DNA of 42,396 bases from Defluviicoccus sp. (GTDB lineage: Bacteria; Pseudomonadota; Alphaproteobacteria; MPNO01), in NCBI GenBank assembly GCA_022826125.1, contig JAJDVM010000297.1, forward strand, positions 1-42,396. The letters are read 5' to 3'. Under the pieces are notes generated by a model, which did no database searches, was not told where the DNA came from, and worked only from the letters and a program-made list of their open reading frames with translations. Within the stretch, counting starts at the first letter, position 1; each line of letters begins with the position of its first letter. This document shows, in pieces, positions 31,642-38,588 of the stretch. The position numbers were made by a program, and so were the translations under genes.

Positions 31642-33036
31642 ATGACCCAGACCATCGCCATCCGCGCCCGCTGGGTGCTGGTGCCGGACGGACCTCGCCA
31701 GCGGATCGAGACCGACCGCTGGGTTCTGGTCGAGGACGGGCGGATCGCGGCGGTGACGGCGGGGCGGCCGGGCGGGGCGGACCGCACGATCGACGTGCCG
31801 GAAGCGCTGGTGCTGCCGGGGTTCGTGAACCTGCACAATCACGGCATCTCGGCGCTGCTCTTCCGCGGCATCGTCGAGGACCGGCCGACCGCCTCCTGGG
31901 CCGCGGACACGGTCTACGGGCTGATCATGCCGCTGCAGGGCCTGGCGATGGAGGTGCTGGACGCCGACGAGCTGCGCGCCGTCACCGCGCTCGGCCTGCT
32001 CGGGCTCGTCAAGGGCGGCGCCACCACGACGATGGACATGTTCCGCATCGCGCAAGCGGTCTCCTTCGACGCGGCCGAGGAGCTGGGCCTCCGCTTCTAC
32101 GGCATGCCCTACCTGTTCTCGACCGAGGATCTCGGGATCGGCGAGGACGGAAGGCCGCGCTACGCCGCGCGCGGGACCGGGGAGAGCGACCTCGCCCGCG
32201 CGAGCGCGCTGTTCGACGCCCATGACAGGCGCGCGGACGGGCGCATCCGCGCGGGCTTCGGGCCGCACGGCACCGACAGCTGCGACGCCGACCTGCTGGC
32301 CGGCATCCGGGACGCCGCCGCGGACCGGGGCGCCAAGGTCACGATCCACGTCTCGCAGAGCGCGACCGAGGGCGAGACCCTGCGATCCCGCTACGGCCGG
32401 ACGCCGACCGAACAGCTCGCCCATGTCGGCCTGCTCGGCCCCGATCTCGTCGCCGCGCATTGCGTCTACGCCTCGGACGACGATCTCGGCCTGATCGCGG
32501 ACGCCGGCGCGACGGTGGCGAACTGCCCGGCCTCGTTCGCCCGCGGCGCGGTGTCCGCGATCTGGCAGAGAACGGCGGCGCGCGGCGTCCGCACCGGGAT
32601 CGGGCTCGACGGCTATTCGATGGACACGATCGGCGAGCTGAGGACGGCCGCGCTGGTCTCCAAGCTCGCCTCCGGCCTCTCGGAGGACGCGACGGCCCGC
32701 GACCTCGTCGCCGCGGCCACGGTCGACGGCGCCGACGCACTCGGGCGCGACGACATCGGCCGGATCGCGCCGGGATGCCGGGCCGACATCGTTGTGGTGA
32801 ACCTCGGCGCGGCGCATCTCGCCCCGGTCAGCGACCCGCTCAAGACGATGGTCTGGCACGCGGGCACGTCCGACATCGAGGCGGTGATCGTCGACGGGCG
32901 GCTGGTGGTGGAGAAGGGCCGCCACCTGCTGGTCGACGAGGACGCGATCGTCGCCGCGGGCGCGGCCGCGGTGCGCAAGGTCTGGGCGGAGGGCCAGGCG
33001 CGGGGGTATATCCGGGAGGGTGAGATCGTCGGGTAG
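31642..33036 (+). CDS. Amidohydrolase-superfamily deaminase/chlorohydrolase-like protein (SsnA/TrzN/AtzA group)
   Basis: 464 residues. The metal site is complete: H65 and H67 (NLHNHG), H236, H273 (AHC) and D323 (GLDG). The layout, with a beta-sandwich assembled from both ends and the barrel between, fits the AtzA/TrzN/guanine deaminase subgroup, which removes amino, chloro or alkylamino groups from heterocycles or acts on related C-N bonds. The ATG at 31642 follows AAGCGAGA and excludes a short upstream extension that overlaps the toxin stop. A dehydrogenase and a peptidase-like gene follow. Substrate unknown. Confidence 0.88.
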   Translation: MTQTIAIRARWVLVPDGPRQRIETDRWVLVEDGRIAAVTAGRPGGADRTIDVPEALVLPGFVNLHNHGISALLFRGIVEDRPTASWAADTVYGLIMPLQGLAMEVLDADELRAVTALGLLGLVKGGATTTMDMFRIAQAVSFDAAEELGLRFYGMPYLFSTEDLGIGEDGRPRYAARGTGESDLARASALFDAHDRRADGRIRAGFGPHGTDSCDADLLAGIRDAAADRGAKVTIHVSQSATEGETLRSRYGRTPTEQLAHVGLLGPDLVAAHCVYASDDDLGLIADAGATVANCPASFARGAVSAIWQRTAARGVRTGIGLDGYSMDTIGELRTAALVSKLASGLSEDATARDLVAAATVDGADALGRDDIGRIAPGCRADIVVVNLGAAHLAPVSDPLKTMVWHAGTSDIEAVIVDGRLVVEKGRHLLVDEDAIVAAGAAAVRKVWAEGQARGYIREGEIVG

Positions 33037-33111
33037 GGCGGGTCTCCGTCCCGTCAGCGGATTCGGCCAAATCGGTTACGCTATGGCAACGCAATGGAAC
33101 GGAGCAGCGGA

Positions 33112-34011
33112 ATGAGCCTCGATACGGTCGCGATCCTGAGTCCGGGCGAGATGGGGGGCGGCGTGGGCGCGGCGCTGGTCCGGCACGGACACACGGCGAT
33201 CGCCTGCCTCGCCGGGCGGAGCGCCCAGACGAAGGCGCGGGCCGAACGGCTGGGCTTCCGGCTCTGCGAGGACCTCGATTCGATGCTGGCCGGGGCCGAC
33301 ATCGTGCTCTCGATCCTGCCGCCCGAGGCGGCGCGGGCGACCGCCGAGGAGGTAGCGGCGGCGATGAGGCGGACCGGCAAGGCGCCGCCTTACGCCGAGC
33401 TCAACGCCATCGCGCCGGATACCTCGCGGGCCATCGAGGGCGTGTTCCGCGGCACCGGCGCGGACTATATCGACGGCGGAATCATCGGCCTGCCGCCGGC
33501 CGAGGGGCGGAAGCCGACCCGCATCTACGTCTCCGGCAACGCGGCGCCGGCGCTGGACGCGTTCGACGGCAAGGACATCGCGATCCACCAGTGCGGCCCC
33601 GAGATCGGCCGCGCCTCGGCGGTCAAGATGTGCTACGCCTCGGTCTCCAAGGGCACCAACACGCTCCACACGGCGGCGATGACGGCGGCCGAGTCGCTCG
33701 GCGTGGGCGATCTCCTGCGCGCCGAGATCGCGGATTCCGTGCCCGCCGTCTACGAGCGCATGCAGGCCAACATCCCGCGCCTTCCGGCGGATTCGGGGCG
33801 CTGGATCGGCGAGATGGAGGAGATCGCGCGGACCTACGCCTCGGCCGGCCTGCCGCCCGGCTTCCACATGGCGGCGGCGGAGATCTTCCGGCTCCTGGAC
33901 TCGACCCCCTACGGCGGCGAGACCCGCGAGACGATGGACCGCGCGCGCACGATGGAGCAGACCGTCGCGGCCTGCGTCGTCGCGCTGCGCAAGCGCGAAG
34001 CGGCGGAGTGA
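33112..34011 (+). CDS. NAD(P)-dependent beta-hydroxyacid dehydrogenase-like protein (6-phosphogluconate dehydrogenase fold, DUF1932-type C-terminus)
   Basis: 299 residues. The N-terminal Rossmann domain (ILSPGEMGGGVG, 9-20; VLSILPPEAA) is followed by an all-helical C-terminal domain with KMCYASVSKGTNTLHTAAM, where the Lys corresponds to the catalytic Lys of the beta-hydroxyacid dehydrogenase family, and PAVYERMQANIPRLPADSGRW typical of the DUF1932 group. It should oxidise a hydroxy acid or reduce a keto acid. The ATG at 33112 (ACGGAGC eight bases upstream) is preferred to one six codons earlier. The GTG of the next gene overlaps its stop. Confidence 0.86.
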   Translation: MSLDTVAILSPGEMGGGVGAALVRHGHTAIACLAGRSAQTKARAERLGFRLCEDLDSMLAGADIVLSILPPEAARATAEEVAAAMRRTGKAPPYAELNAIAPDTSRAIEGVFRGTGADYIDGGIIGLPPAEGRKPTRIYVSGNAAPALDAFDGKDIAIHQCGPEIGRASAVKMCYASVSKGTNTLHTAAMTAAESLGVGDLLRAEIADSVPAVYERMQANIPRLPADSGRWIGEMEEIARTYASAGLPPGFHMAAAEIFRLLDSTPYGGETRETMDRARTMEQTVAACVVALRKREAAE

Positions 34012-34676
34012 GCCCCGCCGCCGGCGTCGCGATTCGAAGAAGCCCCCGCGCGCGGCGCATCCAGATCAGGGTCGCGCCGGTCGGCGGCGCGGTGGAGCTT
34101 GTGCTGCCGCCGGGCGCGACGCGGGCGGAGGGGCTCGCGTTCCTCAAGGAGAAGCAAGGCTGGATCGCGGAAAGGACCGCGAACGCGTTGAGCCGCGTCC
34201 CCTTCGCCGACGGCGCGGTTCTTCCCTATCTCGGCGGCGAGCTGACGATCCGCCGCACCGGCCGCGCCCGCCCCGGCGCGCGGCGCGAGGGCGGCACGCT
34301 CCATGTCTCCGGCCGCCCGGAGGACGTAGCGCCCCGGGTCGAAGCCTGGCTCCGCCGCGCGGCGCGGGCCGAGATCGAGCCCCTGGCGGGAGAAAAGGCG
34401 GCAAGGCTCGGCGCGCGCCACGGCCGAATCGCGATCCGCGACACCGTTTCGCGCTGGGGAAGCTGCTCGGCCGCCGGCAATCTCGGCTTCTCCTGGCGCC
34501 TCGTCATGGCGCCCCGCGAGGTGCTGGACTACGTCGTCGCCCACGAGGTCGCCCACCTGCTGGAACACAACCACGGCAAGCGATTCTGGGCGCATGTGGC
34601 GCGGCTGTGCGAGGATGCCGAGGCATCGCGCAAGTGGCTCAGGCGGAACGGGGCGGGGTTGCACCGGTACGGGTGA
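34008..34676 (+). CDS. YgjP-like zinc metallopeptidase (M48/WSS1-related)
   Basis: 222 residues. The zinc-binding motif HEVAHLLEHNHGKRFW provides H179, E180, H183 and a downstream His (H187 or H189), and RWGSCSAAGNLGFSWRLVMAP before it is the hallmark of the YgjP family (UTP pyrophosphatase-like in E. coli, with a metallopeptidase fold). A basic N-terminus (RRSPRARRIQIRV) is usual. The GTG start overlaps the TGA of the preceding dehydrogenase gene. It is probably a housekeeping gene co-transcribed by chance of position. Confidence 0.87.
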   Translation: MSPAAGVAIRRSPRARRIQIRVAPVGGAVELVLPPGATRAEGLAFLKEKQGWIAERTANALSRVPFADGAVLPYLGGELTIRRTGRARPGARREGGTLHVSGRPEDVAPRVEAWLRRAARAEIEPLAGEKAARLGARHGRIAIRDTVSRWGSCSAAGNLGFSWRLVMAPREVLDYVVAHEVAHLLEHNHGKRFWAHVARLCEDAEASRKWLRRNGAGLHRYG

Positions 34677-34706
34677 GGCGCGAACCCCTGCCCGCCTCCA
34701 CGCCTG

Positions 34707-34734
34707 TTGACATCCTTTTCACATGAATTCATGT
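34707..34734 (+). promoter_or_regulatory. Promoter -35 and perfect 14-bp palindrome upstream of the second FitAB-type pair
   Basis: TTGACA (34707-34712) is a consensus -35. The perfect palindrome ACATGAATTCATGT (34721-34734) overlaps where the -10 should be (CATGTT at 17 bp, weak). Binding there would block transcription, as expected of antitoxin autoregulation. The predicted transcript would begin at or very near the antitoxin ATG (34742), with no ribosome site visible. Confidence 0.55.
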
Positions 34735-34741
34735 TTAATGC

Positions 34742-34972
34742 ATGAACATGATGATCCAGATCCGCAACGTGCCGGAGCCGCTGCACCGCCGGCTCAAGGC
34801 GCGCGCCGCCATGGAGGGTGTTTCGATGTCCCGCTATGTCCTGCGGGAAATCGAACGGTCGCTGGAACGTCCGACCCGACAGGAGTTGCTGGAGGCCATC
34901 GCGTCGCAGCCGGAGAGGGTGCTGAACCCCTCGCCAGCCGAAATCCTGCGGGAGGAACGGGACCGGCGCTGA
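34742..34972 (+). CDS. FitA-type ribbon-helix-helix antitoxin (second pair)
   Basis: 76 residues. IQIRNVPEPLHRRLKARAAMEGVSMSRYVLREIERSLERP is a FitA/Arc-type ribbon-helix-helix domain, followed by a toxin-binding tail. Three closely spaced ATGs (34742, 34748, 34751) are possible starts; the family usually begins at MIQIRN, the third. No Shine-Dalgarno sequence precedes any of them, so the message may be leaderless. Its TGA overlaps the toxin ATG. Confidence 0.86.
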   Translation: MNMMIQIRNVPEPLHRRLKARAAMEGVSMSRYVLREIERSLERPTRQELLEAIASQPERVLNPSPAEILREERDRR

Positions 34973-35361
34973 TGGTGCTGGACGCGTCGGCAGCCGTCGA
35001 GCTGCTGTTGAACACCGCCCCGGGCAGGAGGCTTCGCGCCCGGCTGGCGGACGAGGCCGAAATCATCCATGCGCCTCATCTAATCGACTTGGAGATCGCC
35101 CAGGTCCTGCGGCGATACGTGCTGAGCGGGGCGGTCCACGAACGCTCGGGCACCGCGGCGCTGCGGCGATGGCAGGACTTCGACGTCGAGCGGTACCCGC
35201 ACGAGCCGCTGCTCGACCGGGTCTGGCAACTTCGAGCGAACGTGAGCGCGTACGACGCGGTCTATGTCGCGCTCGCCGAAGCGCTGTCCGACGTTCTCGT
35301 CACCGGCGACCGCCGCCTCGCCCGCGCGCCAGGGCTCACGGTGGGGATTGAGGCAGTTTAG
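34972..35361 (+). CDS. PIN-domain VapC/FitB-type ribonuclease toxin (second pair)
   Basis: 129 residues with Asp4, Glu41, Asp95 and Asp113, the full set of PIN acids, in the motifs VLDASA, DLEIAQVL, SAYDAVYVALAEA and TGDRRLA. Translation is coupled to the antitoxin through a TGATG overlap. It appears intact. It is not closely similar to the other intact toxin here, so the two modules arrived separately or diverged long ago. Confidence 0.88.
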   Translation: MVLDASAAVELLLNTAPGRRLRARLADEAEIIHAPHLIDLEIAQVLRRYVLSGAVHERSGTAALRRWQDFDVERYPHEPLLDRVWQLRANVSAYDAVYVALAEALSDVLVTGDRRLARAPGLTVGIEAV

Positions 35362-35511
35362 GGACGGTTCGGTTCAGACAGAAACGTCTTTACGTAGTTT
35401 CCCTTCCGTCATGGTCGGCGGGGACGACGGGGGAGAGGGGTTTATTCCGAATCGACCGCGCTCCTGCCACCGAACGGCGCTCCAGCGGGACGGAACGGGA
35501 AGGGGCGCCGT

Positions 35512-36474
35512 TCACAAATCCCTGACCCTCTGGGCGAAAACGCGGTGCATCGCATTTAGATGCGTCGCAAGCCATTCGTGCTGCCGGGGCCAGTCGGTCT
35601 CGTTTTCGGGATCTATGTCACGCCGATAGTATGCAATTCGACGGTCGCGAGCCGTAGGCGATTGGTCTCCCCACTCCAGCGTATAACCCAGCTCCTCCTC
35701 GATTTCGTCCTTCTGACCTTCGAGAAGAACAAGGCGCTGCTCAGCGTCCTCGCCCGCAATGTAGAGCTCCACTCGAATGAACTTGTCCCAAGTATTCATT
35801 ACTGCGCCGAGATGAAATCCACCGACGCCTATACCGAAATACATCCATGACTGCGGCTGCGGTTTGCGGTTGCCGCGAATTGGCCCATCCGTGGTGTTAA
35901 GCCCTTCTAAAAGCCCGGTCCAATAATTCCTTTGCATAAGCCTTAATTCGGACAATTTGGCATCATCCGCCTTACGGGCGGCATGCGCGACCGACCGCGA
36001 CCAATCGTTTGGCATGGAGACGATGTTGAACTTCGGCGCGGCGGGCGATTCGCCAATACGCCACAATTCGATCTCAATACCGAAAAAGCGAGAGTCCTCA
36101 TGGGTGATGTCGTTCAACCAGTCGAGAGCAGCGCGATGTTCATCCCTGAACCTCTCCGTCAACCACACAACGGTGACGGCCTGTAGACCTGCGGCATAAG
36201 TCAGAAGCTTTCCAAGATGATCGTGATCGGTCTGTTCGAGTTGATTTTCGATTAACACAGACGAACCCGCACCGATATCTTTACAAACGATATCGGCTCG
36301 AAACGAACCGACCTCTTTTTCCACCGACTCGAGTTCGAGTTCGAGCCCGAGCGTTTCGCCGAGTATTTCGAGATTTTCCGCTCTCGCGAGCCACGGTGTG
36401 AATTGCGTCGGCTCGCTCGTCCAAACGGTTCGAAGGTCGACGCGCTGAAGGCGCCCGAGAGGCTGGTCGTTCAT
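35512..36474 (-). CDS. DUF4268 protein with PD-(D/E)xK nuclease-like N-terminus
   Basis: 320 residues. The N-terminal part has the restriction-endonuclease-like pattern D61 ... E77-N-Q79 in RADIVCKDIGAGSSVLIENQ and LEQTDHDHLGKLLTYAAGL, with E-x-Q in place of E-x-K, as seen in several nuclease families. The C-terminal part (about 178-310; QRNYWTGLLEGL, WMYFGIGVGGFHLGAVMN) is DUF4268. The ATG at 36474 is the last start before the conserved sequence. The gene is visibly poorer in G+C than all its neighbours, lies between a toxin-antitoxin pair and a broken one, and is probably horizontally acquired. Role unknown; a defence or DNA-repair function is possible. Confidence 0.85.
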   Translation of the reverse strand: MNDQPLGRLQRVDLRTVWTSEPTQFTPWLARAENLEILGETLGLELELESVEKEVGSFRADIVCKDIGAGSSVLIENQLEQTDHDHLGKLLTYAAGLQAVTVVWLTERFRDEHRAALDWLNDITHEDSRFFGIEIELWRIGESPAAPKFNIVSMPNDWSRSVAHAARKADDAKLSELRLMQRNYWTGLLEGLNTTDGPIRGNRKPQPQSWMYFGIGVGGFHLGAVMNTWDKFIRVELYIAGEDAEQRLVLLEGQKDEIEEELGYTLEWGDQSPTARDRRIAYYRRDIDPENETDWPRQHEWLATHLNAMHRVFAQRVRDL

Positions 36475-36829
36475 TGCGGGCAATCCCCTGATTTTCCCGA
36501 TATTCGTACCGCGGGTCGCGGGCCAGACAGGCCGGAGGCCGCAGACCCCGTCCGCGACGGGCCGGACGAGGAAGCTATAGCATCTCCGGTTTCGACGAAA
36601 CCGCGTCCGCCCTCGGCGAGCACCGGTGCCGATGGGCGGAGTCACGGCCCTTTCCCCTCGTCATATCGACCGGAGCCGGCCGCAGGTCGGCGGAGTGGAG
36701 ATATCTGCCACGCACCGATCCCGACACCCGGAGTGGCAGATTTCTCCACTCCGCGCCTTGCGGCGCTCCGGTCGAAATGACGGATTGGGACAACGGACAC
36801 TAAGGCGGCGAGAAACCGCCGCGCGCCCA
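36475..36829. other. 355-bp region without genes, holding a large inverted repeat
   Basis: Between the start of the DUF4268 gene and the broken toxin locus. It must contain the DUF4268 promoter, but no convincing -10/-35 was recognised. The recognisable content is the class R3 inverted repeat at 36660-36781. No open frame here has family character. Confidence 0.6.
36660..36781. repeat. Large imperfect inverted repeat (class R3, paired arms)
   Basis: Left arm 36660-36711 begins GTCATATCGACCGGAGC and ends GGAGATATCTGCCAC. Right arm 36733-36781 begins GTGGCAGATTTCTCCACTCC and ends GCTCCGGTCGAAATGAC. The arms pair along about 49-52 bp with few mismatches around a 21-nt loop. A single diverged arm lies at 1027-1060. 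It could be a miniature inverted-repeat element or a transcription terminator; no T-tract is present. Confidence 0.75.
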
Positions 36830-37349
36830 TCACCCCAACGGATTCCGCCACCTGAGCCCCGGAAACCGCGCCATGTCCGCGCCCGTCGAGTGCAGCTCCG
36901 CCTGGTGTTCGATCGCCAGCGCGGCGAGGTGGGCGGCGGCGGTGAGGTCGGCGGCGGTGCCGACCTCGTCGAGGAGGTCGAACAGGATGTCGGCGTGGCG
37001 CTCGCCGGGGTGGATGAGCGCGGTCTGGGGGCGGCCGAGCCACGAGCGGACCCGGGCGCGGGCGCCGTCCACGCCGAGCGGGTTGCGGACCGTCGCCGGG
37101 TCGGTCGCGCCGGCGGGCGCCCGCCGTCTCGCCGGCCAGCCAGTCGAGCCGGTCGGCATCCACGCCCGGCCGGACGCCGAAATCGTGCGGCTCGACCTCG
37201 TAGGGCGGCGCCCGAGGCGGTTTGCCCGCCGCCCCGAGACCGGCGCGCAGCGCGTCGTTCGCCACGGCCTTCATGGTGCCGCCGGTGCGCGCCATCTCGC
37301 GCTTGAGGAGCCGTTCGACGTCCGGGTCGAGGGTCAGGGTGGTACGCAT
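36830..37349 (-). pseudogene. Broken VapBC-type toxin-antitoxin locus
   Basis: From 37349 the frame MRTTLTLDPDVERLLKREMA...VANDALRAGL is a ribbon-helix-helix VapB-type antitoxin, recognisable for about 74 codons to DRLDWLAGE (about 37128). From there the antitoxin frame loses similarity, while a different frame ending at 36830 carries the C-terminal half of a PIN toxin (HLAALAIEHQAELHSTGADMARFPGLRW). The toxin N-terminus with its first catalytic acids is missing, and the Asp expected before HLAAL is Ala. An internal deletion has evidently joined the two genes out of frame. The antitoxin part might still be made, with a nonsense tail. Confidence 0.75.
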
Positions 37350-37547
37350 CCCGGCATAATGCTGCACGCAAGGGTTGATGTCGAGATGCTTCCGGGCGGG
37401 GCGAAACCGCCGCGCCAGGATCGGCCGGCAAGGCGTTCGCAGGGCGGGAAAATCCGCCCTTCCCGCCCCGCTCCGGGCGGTTCCGGAACGACCCCGCGAA
37501 GGACCGTCCCGTCCCCGGGGGACGCAAAATATGTCGTTTCACGCTAT

Positions 37548-37563
37548 TGTTTCACGTGAAACA
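37548..37563. other. parS centromere site 1 (ParB binding)
   Basis: Perfect 16-bp palindrome TGTTTCACGTGAAACA, identical to the bacterial chromosomal parS consensus. ParB (a CTP-dependent clamp) loads here and spreads, and with ParA/SMC segregates the origin region. A half-site (GTTTCACG) lies just to the left at 37535-37542. Confidence 0.9.
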
Positions 37564-37584
37564 AAGGTCAACGATGCTGACTTA

Positions 37585-37600
37585 TGTTTCACGTGAAACA
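37585..37600. other. parS centromere site 2 (ParB binding)
   Basis: Second perfect TGTTTCACGTGAAACA, starting 37 bp after the first. Two exact copies so close together cannot reasonably be chance. parS sites cluster in the origin-proximal part of chromosomes, so this intergenic region is probably part of the centromere. Confidence 0.9.
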
Positions 37601-37610
37601 TTAGGGCGGT

Positions 37611-37701
37611 CCCTCGATACGGCGCCTGCGGCGCCTACTCGGGATGAGGTGCCCAGAAGAGTCCCTCACCCTGAGTAGCGGCGAAGCCGCGTATCGAAGG
37701 G
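37611..37701. repeat. Class R1 inverted-pair repeat, copy D
   Basis: Left unit CCCTCGATACGGCGCC-tgc-GGCGCCTACTCGGGATGAGG (37611-37649) and right unit CCCTCACCCTGAGTAGCGGC-gaa-GCCGCGTATCGAAGGG (37663-37701). It is in the same orientation as copy A and almost identical to it in the right unit. It lies at the 3' end of the minus-strand operon ending in the esterase gene, separating it from the parS sites. Confidence 0.8.
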
Positions 37702-37711
37702 CGGGTCGCGA

Positions 37712-38584
37712 TCAGTCCCGCAGCCCCATCAGCTTCAGCATCGCCTTGAGGATCGGGCCGTCGGGGTCGTTGAAGTGGCGGCGGAGCTCGAAGTGGTTGA
37801 CGCCCGGCATGTCGAACTCCTCGACCTCGAGCCCGGCGTCGCGCCAGGCGGCGGCGAACTCGCGCGACTGGCGGCGGAACTCCTTCTGCTCGTTCCCTCC
37901 GTAGCCGATCACCAGCGGGCAGCCGTCGGCGGGGATGCGGCGGATCGAGCTGTTGCGGTCCTCCGCCGCCTCGTCGAGATGGAGATATTCGTTGCGCGCG
38001 CTGAGCCGGACCGCGGCGAGGTCGTACATCCCGCTGCACAGCAGCGCGCCCTTGACGAGGCCGCGCGGCAGGCCGTGCTCGGAGGGCCAGTCGGTCACGA
38101 CCATCATCCCGCCGACATGGCCGCCCGAGGAGTGGCCGGCGATGAAGAGACGGTCCGGGTCGGCGTTGAAGTGCCGCGCGTTGGCATGGCTCCAGGCGAC
38201 GGCCGCGCGGGCCTGGCGGATCATCTCGTCCAGCGTCACCTTCGGACACAGGCCGAAATTGACCGCGATGAAGGCCCCGCCGGCCTCGACGAAGGCCTCG
38301 GCCATGAAGCTCTCGTTCGCCTTGTCGGACCGGGTCCAGGCGCCGCCGTGCATGTAGACCGCGACGGGCGAGCCGGGCGCGGCCGCCGGGAACACGTCGA
38401 GCGTCTCGTCCGCGCTCGGCCCGTAGGCGACGTCGATGCGGCAGTCGAGCTTGTCGCGCACCCTGGCGGACTCGGCCACGTCGACCGCGATATAGTCGTC
38501 GGCGTCGGGCACCAGCGAGCGCTGGTTGTACTGCGCGTCGAGCGTTTCCTGGTCGTAGTCGAGAAAGACCGCGGGTCCCGCCAT
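37712..38584 (-). CDS. Alpha/beta-hydrolase, carboxylesterase/arylformamidase-like
   Basis: 290 residues. HGGAW (79-83) forms the oxyanion hole, GHSSGG has the nucleophile Ser152, and the C-terminal GVNHFELRRHF supplies the His, so a complete catalytic triad is likely. The arrangement is that of the hormone-sensitive-lipase/kynurenine formamidase-type group acting on small esters or formamides. It starts 4 bp after the stop of the CoA-transferase gene and is the last gene of the GntR-led operon, which suggests it releases or hydrolyses an ester of the same acid family. Ends next to R1 copy D. Confidence 0.88.
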   Translation of the reverse strand: MAGPAVFLDYDQETLDAQYNQRSLVPDADDYIAVDVAESARVRDKLDCRIDVAYGPSADETLDVFPAAAPGSPVAVYMHGGAWTRSDKANESFMAEAFVEAGGAFIAVNFGLCPKVTLDEMIRQARAAVAWSHANARHFNADPDRLFIAGHSSGGHVGGMMVVTDWPSEHGLPRGLVKGALLCSGMYDLAAVRLSARNEYLHLDEAAEDRNSSIRRIPADGCPLVIGYGGNEQKEFRRQSREFAAAWRDAGLEVEEFDMPGVNHFELRRHFNDPDGPILKAMLKLMGLRD

Positions 38585-38588
38585 CGCC

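Larger units (their letters stand above)
37350..37711. other. 362-bp region without genes: parS sites and class R1 repeat
   Basis: Holds, in order, a GC-rich stretch with the hairpin GGGCGG-gaaaat-CCGCCC (37442-37459), a parS half-site (GTTTCACG, 37535-37542), two perfect parS sites (37548-37563 and 37585-37600), and R1 copy D (37611-37701), which abuts the stop of the esterase gene. No gene was recognised. Confidence 0.75.

Noticed and set aside
35362-35511. Small gene or RNA between the second toxin and the DUF4268 gene
   Set aside because: 150 bp without an open frame of character, dyad or promoter that I could recognise.
37442-37459. GGGCGG-gaaaat-CCGCCC as an intrinsic terminator
   Set aside because: The short stem has no T-tract on either strand and does not directly follow a gene stop.
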